Part shown: positions 18,067 to 26,929 of the stretch, piece by piece | Numbering within the stretch: the stretch's first letter is position 1 | Layout: the number at the start of each line of letters is the position of its first letter | From: Deltaproteobacteria bacterium | GTDB taxonomy: Bacteria > Myxococcota_A > Polyangia > Polyangiales > JADJMO01 | Direction: 5' to 3' | NCBI GenBank assembly: GCA_025363655.1 | Contig: JANYDK010000081.1 | Span: forward strand, 93,132 to 157,131 | DNA length: 64,000 nt | Position numbers and translations under genes: made by a program | The notes under the pieces: model-generated | What the model saw: only the letters and a program-made list of their open reading frames with translations | The model's database searches: none | What the model was told of the DNA's origin: nothing

Positions 18067-21000
18067 CTCCCGCTCTCTCTCGGAGGAACATCGCGTCCTT
18101 CCGGTGCGCCAAACGATACAGCGCCGGGAGGACGACGAGGGTGAGCAGCGTCGAGGAGACGATGCCGCCGATGACGACGGTGGCGAGCGGACGCTGGACC
18201 TCGGAGCCGATGCCCATCGCGAGCGCCATCGGGAGAAAGCCGATCGCCGCCACCAACGCCGTCATCAGCACCGGCCGCAGGCGCTCGAGGAGGCCCTCGC
18301 GGAGCGCGTCGTCGACGCTCCTTCCCTCGCGCCGCAGCGCCTCGACGCGGGTGACGATGACGAGCCCGTTGAGCACGGCCACGCCCGAAAGTGCGATGAA
18401 GCCGATGCCGGCCGAGATCGAGAACGGGAGCCCACGCGCGAAGAGGGCGAGCACGCCGCCGGTGAGCGCGAGCGGCACTGCGGTGAAAATGAGGAGCGTG
18501 TTGCGCACTTCGCCGAGCGAGGCGAAGAGCAATACGAAGATCGAGAGGAGCGCGATCGGGACGACGATCATCAGCCGCGCGCGCGCAGTGACGAGGTTCT
18601 CGAATTGACCTCCCCAGACGAAGGAATATCCGGCTGGTAGCTTCACCTGATCGGCGACCTTGCGCTGCGCCTCGGCGACGTAGCTGCCGAGATCGCGACC
18701 GCGGACGTTGACCTGGACGGTGATGCGCCGACGGCCGCTCTCGTGGCTGACCTGGCTCGGCCCTTCTTTCAAGGAGACATGCGCGACGCTGCCGAGGGGG
18801 ACGAAGGCGGGGAGCTTGCTCGTCTCGGGGGTGAAGTTGCCGCCAGCGAGCCCGGAGAGACCGGCGATCGCGCCTGGGAACGTCGTGCCCGCGGACGGAC
18901 CGAAGGGCGTGGGGATCGGCGCCATCGAGGTCGAGCCGGGGAGGCGCACCGGGAGACGTGCGATCGCCTCGACGTCGGCGCGGATCGGCTCGGGGAGACG
19001 GACGACGAGATCGAAGCGGCGCGCGCCGTCGAAGATGCGACCGGCCACCTTGCCGCCGACCGCGATCTCGACGACCGATTGCACGTCGGCGACGGTGAGC
19101 CCGAGCCGACCGATGGCCTCGCGATCGACGTCGACGGTCAAGACGGGGAGGCCGCTCGTCTGCTCGATCTTCACGTCGGCGGCGCCGGGGATGCTGCGGA
19201 GGATGGCGGCCACGCGATCGGCGCGGCGGGCGAGGATCTCCATGTCGTCGCCGAAGATCTTCACCGCGACGTCGCTACGTACGCCGGCGATGAGATCGTT
19301 GAAGCGCATCTCGATCGGTTGGCTCAGCTCGTAGCCGGCGCCCGGTACGCCCTCGAGGAACTTCCCGACGGCGGCGGCGAGCTCGTCCTGGGTCTTGGCC
19401 TTCTTCCACTGCGCGCGCGGTGTCAGCACGAGATACGTGTCGCTGACGTTGGGCCCCATCGGATCGGTGGCGACCTCGGCGGTGCCGGTGATCGCGAAGA
19501 TCTTGGCGATCTCGTCGGGGAACGCGGCGCGGAGCTTGATTTCCAGGCTCTTTTCCATCTCGACGCTCTTGGTGAGGCTGGTCGATGGAGGCCGCGTGGA
19601 GGTGACGATGAGCGCCCCCTCGCCGAGCTTGGGCGCGAACTCGCTTCCCATGCCGAGGGCGACGACGACGCTGACGCCGAAGAAGAGCGCCGCGCCGAGG
19701 GCGAGAAGACGCGGCCTCGCGAGGGCGATGCGGAGCGTCGGCAGGTAGGCCCGCTTGGCGAGGCGGACGACGAAGTTCTCTCCGTGGGAGATGGGGCCGG
19801 TGAGCACCAGGGCGACGACGGCGGGGATGAAGGTCATCGAGAGGATCGACGCGCCGGCGAGCGCGAGGACGACGGTGATGGCCATCGGCGAGAACATCTT
19901 CCCCTCGACGCCGGTCAGGGTGAGCACGGGGAGATAGACGATGGCGATGATCGCCTCGCCGTAGATGGTCGCCTTGCGCACGCCGCGGGAGGCCTCGGCG
20001 ATGACCTCGTGCCGCTCGTCGCGCGAGAGATCGCGGCCTCGCTTTTCGCGCTCGTCGGCGAGGGCGCGGATGCTCGCCTCGACGACGATGACAGCGCCGT
20101 CGACGATCAAGCCGAAATCGATGGCGCCGAGGCTCATCAGGTTGCCGCTGATCTTCCCCTCGACCATCCCGGTGATCGCGAGCAGCATCGAGAGGGGGAT
20201 CGCCGCGGCGGCGATGAGCGCGGCGCGGACGTTGCCGAGCATGACCATGAGCACGGCGATGACGAGGAAGGCGCCCTCGAGCAGGTTCTTCTTCACCGTG
20301 TCGAGCGTGGCGTCGACGAGGTAGGTGCGATCGTAGAGCGTCTCCACGTGCACACCCTGGGGGAGCGTCTGCTCGATCTCGTGAACGCGCGCATCGACGC
20401 GCTGCGCGACGATTCGGCTGTTGTCGCCGGCGAGCATCATGCCGATGCCGATCACCGCCTCCTGCCCTTCGACGGTGCCGGCGCCCGTGCGCAGCTCGTG
20501 CCCGATCGAGACCTCGGCCAGGTCGTGGAGGCGAATCGGCACACCCTCGTGCACGCCGACGACGACGTCGCGCAAGTCGTCGACGCCGGTGACGAGCCCG
20601 GTGGCGCGGACGATCCAACGCTCGTCGCCGTGCTCGAGGTAGCCGCCGCCGGCGCTCTGGTTGCTGAGCACCAGACGCTGCAGCACGTCCTCGAAGCCGA
20701 AGCCGAAGCCCATCAGGCGCGAGGGGTGCGGGGAGACCTGGAAGAGGCGCCCGTAGCCGCCGATCGAGTTGACCTCGGCGAGCCCCGGAACGCCGCGCAG
20801 GGAAGGGCGCACCGCCCAATCCTGGAGAAGCCGCAGCTCGTCGAGATCGAACGGCTTGCCTTGCGCAGTCAGCGCGGAGGGATCGGCCCGGAGCGAATAG
20901 AGGTAGATCTCGCCGAGGCCGGTTGCGATCGGTCCGAGCTGTGGCTCGACGCCCGGCGGCAAGGTTTCTCGCGCGGCGAGCAGCCGCTCGGCCACGAGCT

Positions 21001-21322
21001 GACGGGCGCGGTAGACGTCGGTCCCATCCTCGAAGACGACGGTCACCTGCGAGAGGCCGTAGCGCGAGGTCGAGCGCAGCCGCTGCACGTGCGGCAAGCC
21101 GGCGAGCGCCCACTCGACCGGATAGGTGATGCGCTGCTCGACCTCGAGCGTGGAGAGCGAGCGCGCGGGCGTGTTGATCACCACCTGCACGTTGGTCACG
21201 TCGGGCACGGCGTCGATCGGCAGGCGCGTGAACTGGAAGACCCCGACCGCGCCGAGCGCGAGGGTGGTGAGCAGGACCAACCAGCGGCGCTCGATGGAGA
21301 AGCGGAGGATGAATTCGAGCAT
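18050..21322 (-). CDS. czcA: CzcA/CusA-family heavy-metal RND efflux pump
   Basis: 1090 residues, full family length. It is a proton-driven inner-membrane pump of a tripartite metal exporter. The N-terminus (FSIERRWLVLL, then FTRLPIDAVPDVTN) is typical. TM4 carries D402, D408 and E415 (IDFGLIVDGAVIVVE), the same residues at the same numbering as the proton-relay residues of Ralstonia CzcA, which favours a Zn/Co/Cd-type pump over copper; the metal remains inference. It follows the adaptor gene by 10 bp. No outer-membrane channel gene is nearby. The 3' end overlaps the convergent PreA-like gene by 17 bp. Confidence 0.93.
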   Translation of the reverse strand: MLEFILRFSIERRWLVLLTTLALGAVGVFQFTRLPIDAVPDVTNVQVVINTPARSLSTLEVEQRITYPVEWALAGLPHVQRLRSTSRYGLSQVTVVFEDGTDVYRARQLVAERLLAARETLPPGVEPQLGPIATGLGEIYLYSLRADPSALTAQGKPFDLDELRLLQDWAVRPSLRGVPGLAEVNSIGGYGRLFQVSPHPSRLMGFGFGFEDVLQRLVLSNQSAGGGYLEHGDERWIVRATGLVTGVDDLRDVVVGVHEGVPIRLHDLAEVSIGHELRTGAGTVEGQEAVIGIGMMLAGDNSRIVAQRVDARVHEIEQTLPQGVHVETLYDRTYLVDATLDTVKKNLLEGAFLVIAVLMVMLGNVRAALIAAAAIPLSMLLAITGMVEGKISGNLMSLGAIDFGLIVDGAVIVVEASIRALADEREKRGRDLSRDERHEVIAEASRGVRKATIYGEAIIAIVYLPVLTLTGVEGKMFSPMAITVVLALAGASILSMTFIPAVVALVLTGPISHGENFVVRLAKRAYLPTLRIALARPRLLALGAALFFGVSVVVALGMGSEFAPKLGEGALIVTSTRPPSTSLTKSVEMEKSLEIKLRAAFPDEIAKIFAITGTAEVATDPMGPNVSDTYLVLTPRAQWKKAKTQDELAAAVGKFLEGVPGAGYELSQPIEMRFNDLIAGVRSDVAVKIFGDDMEILARRADRVAAILRSIPGAADVKIEQTSGLPVLTVDVDREAIGRLGLTVADVQSVVEIAVGGKVAGRIFDGARRFDLVVRLPEPIRADVEAIARLPVRLPGSTSMAPIPTPFGPSAGTTFPGAIAGLSGLAGGNFTPETSKLPAFVPLGSVAHVSLKEGPSQVSHESGRRRITVQVNVRGRDLGSYVAEAQRKVADQVKLPAGYSFVWGGQFENLVTARARLMIVVPIALLSIFVLLFASLGEVRNTLLIFTAVPLALTGGVLALFARGLPFSISAGIGFIALSGVAVLNGLVIVTRVEALRREGRSVDDALREGLLERLRPVLMTALVAAIGFLPMALAMGIGSEVQRPLATVVIGGIVSSTLLTLVVLPALYRLAHRKDAMFLRERAGVTSSR

Positions 21323-21332
21323 CGTCGTTCCC

Positions 21333-22550
21333 CTATTCGCCGGTGGCGGAGCCCTTGTCGGTCTCCGCGCGCAAGAGGAAGCTGCCTTTGCCGACGTAGG
21401 AGTCTCCGGCGGAGAGGCCGCCGAGGATCTCGACGAACGCGCGACCGGCGACGTCGCGACCGCGGCGTCCGAGCTTCACCGGACGCGGCTCGAAGGTGGT
21501 GGCCGAGCGGGCGACGAAGAGGTGCGGCGTCCCCTCGACCGTCTGCAGCGCGTCTTCGGCGACGTGGAGCGGCACGTCGACGGTCGCCACCTCGAGATCG
21601 ACGTCGGCGAAGAGGCCGGGGCGGAGCGAGCGCGGCGGGTGCTCGATGACGATGCGGGCGAGCGCGGCGCGGTTCTTCTCGCCGACCGTGGGCGCGACCA
21701 GCGAGACGATCCCTTCGACGTGATCTTCGACCCCTTCGGCGCGTACCGTGGCGCGCGCGCCGACGGCGACCTGCGCGAGATCTTGCGGATAGACGGCGAC
21801 GTGGACCCAGACGCGGTCGAGATCGGCGAGCGTGTAGATGGCGTGGTCGTCGCGAATCACCTCGCCGAGCGCGAGGTCGCGGTCGATGATCGTGCCGTCG
21901 CTCGGCGCGGTGACGGCGTAGGCGGCGCCGGCCTTCTGGCTCGCGACGTTGCCACCGACCGCCTCGAGGCGACGCGCGGCGATGTCGCGTTCGAGCCGCG
22001 CCACCGCGAGCGCCTCTTTGGCGGCGAGGTAGTCCTTCTCTGCGACGGCCTTGTAGGCATACAAATCTTCGGTGCGCTTGAACGTGGCCTGCGCGAGCGT
22101 GAGGTGCTCACCAGCGGCGAGGAACTCGAGCTGGGTCGCGGCGAACTCGCGGCTCTGGACGAGCGCCAGCACCTGCCCCTTCTTCACCACGTCGCCGACC
22201 TTCGCCCGAGCTTCGAGCACGACGCCGGCGACGCGCGGCGAGACGTGCACGACGTGCTCGGCGTCGAGCGCGATCTCCCCAGGGAGCACGAGCCCGAGGC
22301 GCAGCTTGCCGGCGCGCGCTTCGAGCAACTCGAGGCCAGCGTCGGCGAGCGCATCGGGGCGAATCTCGACCACGTTGGAGACCGGTGCGGCGCCCTTCGC
22401 AGCAGAAGCAGGCGCATCGGACGCGACCCGTCCGCGACCGAGCCAACCGAGGACGCCGCCCGCACCGAGCATGGCCACGAGCGTGAGAATGGAACCACTG
22501 GCGCGAAGGACAGCGCGAGGCTGCTTCGCCGAAGCGACGTCTGCACTCAT
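21333..22550 (-). CDS. czcB: Periplasmic adaptor of the CzcA pump (CzcB/CusB family)
   Basis: 405 residues. It is the membrane-fusion protein that links the RND pump to an outer-membrane channel. One N-terminal membrane helix (about 17-38) is followed by a barrel-sandwich hybrid (VSPRVAGVV, KVGDVVKKGQVLALV), a coiled hairpin (about 160-225), a second lipoyl half (TAPSDGTIIDRD) and beta-barrel plus membrane-proximal domains. The start at 22550 has GAGG upstream; a longer frame upstream lacks coding character. It sits directly upstream of czcA in the same operon. Confidence 0.92.
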   Translation of the reverse strand: MSADVASAKQPRAVLRASGSILTLVAMLGAGGVLGWLGRGRVASDAPASAAKGAAPVSNVVEIRPDALADAGLELLEARAGKLRLGLVLPGEIALDAEHVVHVSPRVAGVVLEARAKVGDVVKKGQVLALVQSREFAATQLEFLAAGEHLTLAQATFKRTEDLYAYKAVAEKDYLAAKEALAVARLERDIAARRLEAVGGNVASQKAGAAYAVTAPSDGTIIDRDLALGEVIRDDHAIYTLADLDRVWVHVAVYPQDLAQVAVGARATVRAEGVEDHVEGIVSLVAPTVGEKNRAALARIVIEHPPRSLRPGLFADVDLEVATVDVPLHVAEDALQTVEGTPHLFVARSATTFEPRPVKLGRRGRDVAGRAFVEILGGLSAGDSYVGKGSFLLRAETDKGSATGE

Positions 22551-22650
22551 GAGACACACCTCGACCGAGGCGATGAGGCCTCGGCATGTCGCGCACGAGA
22601 GCGCGGGGCACCGGGAAAATACGGCCGAAGAAGGCCCGCGCGGCGGCGGG

Positions 22651-22989
22651 TCAGGCGGCGCGCGGCGGCCGTTCGAGGCGGTGCACGGAGAGGCGATCGA
22701 GGAGCGAGGCGGTGGCGAAGAGCGGCGCTGTCTCGACGGCAAAGACCGCGGAGGCGACCGCTTGCATCGGCGGCGTCGGCGCCGAGGGGACCTGACCGCA
22801 AGGGCAGTCGGCGCAGTTGGGCGGACAGCCGTCGTCGTCGTCGGGGCAGAAGGCAGCGTCGCTCGAGCCCGCGAGGGCGTGCGCGAAGGTCTCGACGTAG
22901 TGCGCCGGAAGGAGGAGCGCGACGAGCGTCACCATCGCGACCAGGAGGCGGCGCACGCGACGAAGCCGACGACTCACACGGCGAGGCAC
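22651..22989 (-). CDS. Small membrane-anchored Cys-rich protein upstream of the metal pump
   Basis: 112 residues from a GTG. An Arg-rich N-terminus and one hydrophobic helix (about 13-36) suggest a signal anchor. The exported part has a compact acidic Cys cluster (FCPDDDDGCPPNC, then DCPCG), five cysteines within about 20 residues, followed by a Pro/Ala tail. It is transcribed towards czcB with a 100-bp gap. Small proteins of this kind precede czc/cus-like operons elsewhere, where they are thought to bind or sense metal. A metal role is inferred from the cysteines and context. Confidence 0.6.
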   Translation of the reverse strand: MPRRVSRRLRRVRRLLVAMVTLVALLLPAHYVETFAHALAGSSDAAFCPDDDDGCPPNCADCPCGQVPSAPTPPMQAVASAVFAVETAPLFATASLLDRLSVHRLERPPRAA

Positions 22990-23058
22990 GTGTAAAGGCT
23001 AGTCCATCGAGCCCGGCGGGCAAGGAGAGCCACGCCGGTGAAAGCGCTTTTCACTTCG

Positions 23059-24120
23059 TCACAGGCACTTGGCGCCGATGCACGCCGCGATCTCCGTCGA
23101 GCACACCTTCTGGAAGCAGGTGAAGTCTCGGCCGCACTTGGCGAAGTTCTTGAACACGCAGTTGAAGGCCTGGTCGTAGAAGTACTTCACCTTCGGGCAG
23201 CCGCGCGCCGCGCAGTCGATGACGCAACTCGGTTCGGGGACGCCGCTGCCGGTGAAGCAGCCGATCGAGCAGGTGAGGACGTCGAGGCAACCGAGCGTCT
23301 CGCAAGGGCCGCAGTCGTCGGGGCAGTTGACGCAGCTCTCGTAGGGGCCTTCGCACTTCTTGTTGCCGCAGACCGAGCAAGGGCCGCAGTCGGTGATGCA
23401 CGACGCGCAGGTCTCTCCGGGCGCCTTGCAGCGACCGTCGCCGCAGCCTTCGCACTTGCCGCAGTCTTCTGGGCAGGTGAAGCAGGTCTCGCTCTTGGCG
23501 TCGCACTTCTTGTCGCCGCAGCCCGGGCAGATGCCGCAGTCGGCCGCGCACGAGAGGCAGTCTTCGCTACCGTTGCAGTAGCCGTCCTCGCACTTCGGGC
23601 ACGAGCCGCAGTCGGTCGGGCACGAGTCGCACGTCTCGCCGGACGCGGCGTCGCACTTCTTGTCGCCGCACGTCTTGCAGAGTCCGCAGTCGCGCGGGCA
23701 AGTGGAGCAGTCTTCGCCGCCGAGGCAGGCGCCGTCGCCGCAGCTGGCGCACTTGCCGCAGTCTTCGGCGCAGGAGCCGCAATTCTCGGTCGGCTGACAG
23801 ATGGCGTCGCCACACGTCGCGCACTTGCCGCAGTCGCTCGGACACGAGCCGCAGGTCTCGGTCTCGTCGCAGACGCGGTTGCCACACGACGAACACTTGC
23901 CGCAGTCAGCCGTACACGTGGTGCAGTTCTCGCCGCGCTCGGCGCTGCAGGTGCCGTCACCGCAGGCGCTGGCGCCGTCGGGCAGATTGCCATCGGGGAG
24001 CACCGAGGAATCGTCGGGATCGTAGTCGCCGATGGAGGAGCGACTGCCGCACGCGGAAGCGGCGATGAAACCCGAAAGAAGAAGCCCGGCGCTGACCAAG
24101 CGAAGGAGTGACGACGACAT
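23059..24120 (-). CDS. Cys-rich repeat lipoprotein (nine C-G-D-G type repeats)
   Basis: 353 residues. The lipobox is at C24 (AASAC), followed by an Asp/Pro linker. Residues 53-275 are nine tandem repeats of 24-26 residues with the consensus C-G-D/N-x-x-C-x(5-8)-C-x2-C-x3-D-C-G-x-C, six cysteines each. A distinct C-terminal domain (276-353) has ten further cysteines and aromatic residues. Likely a disulfide-rich extracellular rod presenting the C-terminal domain. It lies between the SulP gene and the metal-pump operon on the same strand. Repeat families like this are frequent in Polyangiales surface proteins; a ligand is not known. Confidence 0.82.
   Translation of the reverse strand: MSSSLLRLVSAGLLLSGFIAASACGSRSSIGDYDPDDSSVLPDGNLPDGASACGDGTCSAERGENCTTCTADCGKCSSCGNRVCDETETCGSCPSDCGKCATCGDAICQPTENCGSCAEDCGKCASCGDGACLGGEDCSTCPRDCGLCKTCGDKKCDAASGETCDSCPTDCGSCPKCEDGYCNGSEDCLSCAADCGICPGCGDKKCDAKSETCFTCPEDCGKCEGCGDGRCKAPGETCASCITDCGPCSVCGNKKCEGPYESCVNCPDDCGPCETLGCLDVLTCSIGCFTGSGVPEPSCVIDCAARGCPKVKYFYDQAFNCVFKNFAKCGRDFTCFQKVCSTEIAACIGAKCL
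23296..23964 (-). repeat. Nine tandem Cys-rich coding repeats (72-78 bp each)
   Basis: The stretch encodes residues 53-275 of the Cys-rich lipoprotein. Each unit is 24-26 codons and keeps six Cys codons in register, while the residues between them vary. The array is therefore old and diverged at the DNA level but still amplified in whole units. Confidence 0.8.
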
Positions 24121-24168
24121 GCGGGGAGGTTAGCGCAATTCGTTCGAGCGACCCAAAGAAGGCCGTTT

Positions 24169-25932
24169 TTACGCCCCCGGCGCAGAAGAGACGCGGCGGC
24201 GCGACGAGGGAGGTCCCGACTTCGGCGACTCGGGCGCGCGATGATGGAGCCATCGTTCGGCGTGGTTGATGGCTTTTTCCAAGGTCTCTTCGACGATCAC
24301 CGACTTGTCCGCGTCGAGGTGGGCCTTGTCGAAGACGCGCCTCGGCTCGGGGAGCGGGCCGGCAACGACGACGTGCTTGTGCGCTTGCGTGAGGCGAGCG
24401 ATCGCACTCTCGAGGCCGACCAGCCCCGTCGCATCGATGGCCGGCACGTGGCCGAGGTAGATGATCACGACCTTGACGCGCTCGGTGTCGATCTCGGTGA
24501 GGCTGCGCATCGCGCGCGCGGCGGCACCGAAGAAGAGCGGCCCGTCGATCTCGTAGAGGATGATGCCGTCGGGGAGCTCACGCTGCGCCGATTCGTGCTT
24601 GGTGAGGAGCTTGGTCTGCGTCAGCTCGGCCATCCGGCGCATGAAGAGGAGCGCGGCGAGCATCACGCCGATGGAGACGGCGATCACCATGTCGAAAAAG
24701 ACGGTGAGCGCGAAGCAGGCGACGAGGACGGCGACGTCGCTCTTCGGCGCCACGTCGACGATGTGCCGAAAGTGCTTCACCTCGCTCATGTTCCACGCCA
24801 CGAGGAGGAGGAGCCCCGCGAGCGAGGCCATCGGCACGTAGGAGAGGAACGGCGCGAGGACGACGATGGCGAGGATCACCACCGCCGCGTGCACCACCGA
24901 GGCGATTGGTGAGCGGGCGCCGGCGCGAATGTTGGTGGCGGTGCGCGCGAGAGCTCCGGTCGCAGGAATACCCCCGAAAATGGGCGCCAATACATTTCCC
25001 ACGCCCTGCGCGATGAGCTCGGCGTCGGGGTCGTGCTTCCCGCCGGTCATGCCGTCGGCGATGACCGCCGAGAGCAGCGACTCGATCGCACCGAGCATGG
25101 CGATGGCGAACGCCGAAGGAACGAGCTCGCGCACGGTGGCGTAGTCGAGCGTGCCGATCCAGGGGAGCCCGGGATGCGGAAGCACGCGCGGAATCGGCGG
25201 GATGGTTCGGAGGTGGAAGTTCGGAAGGACGCGCGCGAGGACGTAGGTGACGAGGGTGACGACGCCGATGGCGACGAGCGGCGCCGGCACGCGCTTGGTG
25301 ACCCGTGGCACGACGAGCAAGAGCACCAGCGTGCACGTCGCTACCCCGAGCTCGACGAACGAGACGCTGCCGCGCGCACGCCAGAGGGCCGCCAGCTTCT
25401 CGACGTACCCATCGGGCATCTTGCCGACGCTGAGACCGAGCGCGTCTTTGAGCTGCAACGTCGCGATGACGACGGCGATGCCGCTGGTGAAGCCCGTCGT
25501 CACCGGATGCGGAATGAACTCGATGAGACGCCCGAGCCGAAAGAGTCCCATCGCGACGAGGATCAGACCGGCGAGGAAGCCAGCGACGAGGAGACCGGAA
25601 ATTCCGTGCTTTTCCACGATCGGCGCGAGGATGACGACGAACGCCGCGGTCGGTCCGCTGACCTGGAAACGTGAACCACCGAGGAGCGCGATGACGATGC
25701 CGCCGACGATGGCGGTGTAGAGCCCTCGCTCGGGCGAGGCACCGACGGCGATGGCGAGGGCCATCGAGAGAGGCAACGCGACGACGCCGACGACGAGGCC
25801 GGCGAGGACGTCGGCGCGCAAATCTGGCATTCGGTAGCCGCGCTTGAGCACCAGGCGCATCGCTTGCGCGACGTTGGGCCGCGGCAGCGCTTCGAGCTTC
25901 GAGGTGAGGGCCTTGAGGCGCCTACGTGCCAT
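24169..25932 (-). CDS. SulP-family anion transporter with STAS domain
   Basis: 587 residues. SulP proteins move sulfate, bicarbonate or other anions across the inner membrane. The N-terminal signature is clear (RADVLAGLVVGVVALPLSMA, then GLYTAIVGG), with about 10-12 membrane segments to residue 410, the NILAPIFGGIPATGALARTATN-type core (present here as NVLAPIFGG plus IPATGALART), and a STAS domain at about 440-560 (AIDATGLVGLE loop). The ATG at 25932 follows a weak ribosome-binding site; upstream in-frame codons overlap the divergent hydrolase leader. No carbonic anhydrase is adjacent, so the substrate is open. Confidence 0.9.
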   Translation of the reverse strand: MARRRLKALTSKLEALPRPNVAQAMRLVLKRGYRMPDLRADVLAGLVVGVVALPLSMALAIAVGASPERGLYTAIVGGIVIALLGGSRFQVSGPTAAFVVILAPIVEKHGISGLLVAGFLAGLILVAMGLFRLGRLIEFIPHPVTTGFTSGIAVVIATLQLKDALGLSVGKMPDGYVEKLAALWRARGSVSFVELGVATCTLVLLLVVPRVTKRVPAPLVAIGVVTLVTYVLARVLPNFHLRTIPPIPRVLPHPGLPWIGTLDYATVRELVPSAFAIAMLGAIESLLSAVIADGMTGGKHDPDAELIAQGVGNVLAPIFGGIPATGALARTATNIRAGARSPIASVVHAAVVILAIVVLAPFLSYVPMASLAGLLLLVAWNMSEVKHFRHIVDVAPKSDVAVLVACFALTVFFDMVIAVSIGVMLAALLFMRRMAELTQTKLLTKHESAQRELPDGIILYEIDGPLFFGAAARAMRSLTEIDTERVKVVIIYLGHVPAIDATGLVGLESAIARLTQAHKHVVVAGPLPEPRRVFDKAHLDADKSVIVEETLEKAINHAERWLHHRAPESPKSGPPSSRRRVSSAPGA

Positions 25933-26014
25933 GACGACTCGCTGTTCGTACACCCCGCGAGGCAGTCGCGCCAGCAAAGACCCAGACGCACAGAAACGTG
26001 ATTGGATCGCCTCG

Positions 26015-26773
26015 ATGCTCCTCGCCCGCGACGATCTCGGCACCGGACCTCTGGCGGTGATCTTCCTTCACGCCTTCCCGCTCGATCGGCGGATGTGGAG
26101 CCGGCAAGTCGAGGTGGTGGCGGCAGCCGGGCACCGCGCGATCGCCGTCGATCTCGCGGGGTTCGGCAGCAGCGATGGCGCGCGATCTTCGATCGACGAT
26201 CACGCGGCCGACGTCGTCCACACCTTGCGCGAGCTGCGCATCGATCGGGCGGTGTTCGTGGGAATCTCCATGGGCGGCTACGTCGCGATGGCGATGGCCA
26301 GGCGGGCACCCGAGACCATCACCTCGCTCGTGCTCGCCGACACCAAGTCGACGCCCGACACCGAAGCCGCGCGCGGCAAGCGTGGCGAAGCGATCGTCAC
26401 CGCGCTCACCGGTGGCGTAGAGGCGCTTCTCGTCGGCGGATTGCAATCGCTGGTCGCCGACGACGCGCCCGCCCCGCTGCGTGAACGACTGCGTTCGATC
26501 GCTCGCGAACAGTCACCGACCGGCGTCATCGCGACGCTCGCAGCTTTGCGTGATCGACCCGACTCCACCGACGCGCTCGCCGCGCTCAGCGTGCCGGTGA
26601 CGGTGATCGTCGGCACCAAAGACGTGACCACGCCCGCGGGAGACGCGCGTGCCATGGCCTCGCGCATGCGCCATGCCACGTTCGTCGAGATCGAAGGCGC
26701 CGGCCACCTCGCGAATCTCGAACGACCAGATGCGTTCGACGCGGCGCTGCTCGAAGCGTTGCGGCGCGTGTAG
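26015..26773 (+). CDS. Alpha/beta-hydrolase fold protein
   Basis: 252 residues, one classic domain. The nucleophile elbow is GISMGG with S85; the oxyanion strand is FLHAFPLD (18-25); the acid is D203 (VGTKD) and the base H231 (GAGHLANLE), giving a complete triad. It resembles 3-oxoadipate enol-lactonase-like and general esterase members, and no pathway neighbours fix the substrate. The start at 26015 begins directly before the conserved domain; the longer frame upstream runs through the divergent SulP promoter region. Confidence 0.88.
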   Translation: MLLARDDLGTGPLAVIFLHAFPLDRRMWSRQVEVVAAAGHRAIAVDLAGFGSSDGARSSIDDHAADVVHTLRELRIDRAVFVGISMGGYVAMAMARRAPETITSLVLADTKSTPDTEAARGKRGEAIVTALTGGVEALLVGGLQSLVADDAPAPLRERLRSIAREQSPTGVIATLAALRDRPDSTDALAALSVPVTVIVGTKDVTTPAGDARAMASRMRHATFVEIEGAGHLANLERPDAFDAALLEALRRV

Positions 26774-26929
26774 GACTTGCGCGACGCCAGCACGATGCGC
26801 ACTTCTCTACGCATCATCATGTGAGCCGAACGCACCACCGTCGTTGCTCGAGACCCACCGTCTCGCACGCGGATCGTGCTGCTCCATGAAGACTCTTCGA
26901 AGGCTTGGTTCCCCGGAAAGGAGGACGCC

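Noticed and set aside
18743-21649. 968-codon plus-strand frame over czcA
   Set aside because: It is antisense to a full-length RND pump gene and has no domain-like segments.
23038-23054. GTGAAA / TTTCAC hairpin after the Cys-rich lipoprotein gene
   Set aside because: AT-only stem of six pairs and no T-tract; too weak to call a terminator.
26794-26815. Stem GATGCG / CGCATC after the hydrolase gene
   Set aside because: Ten-base loop, short stem and no T-run; cannot be told from chance in GC-rich DNA.
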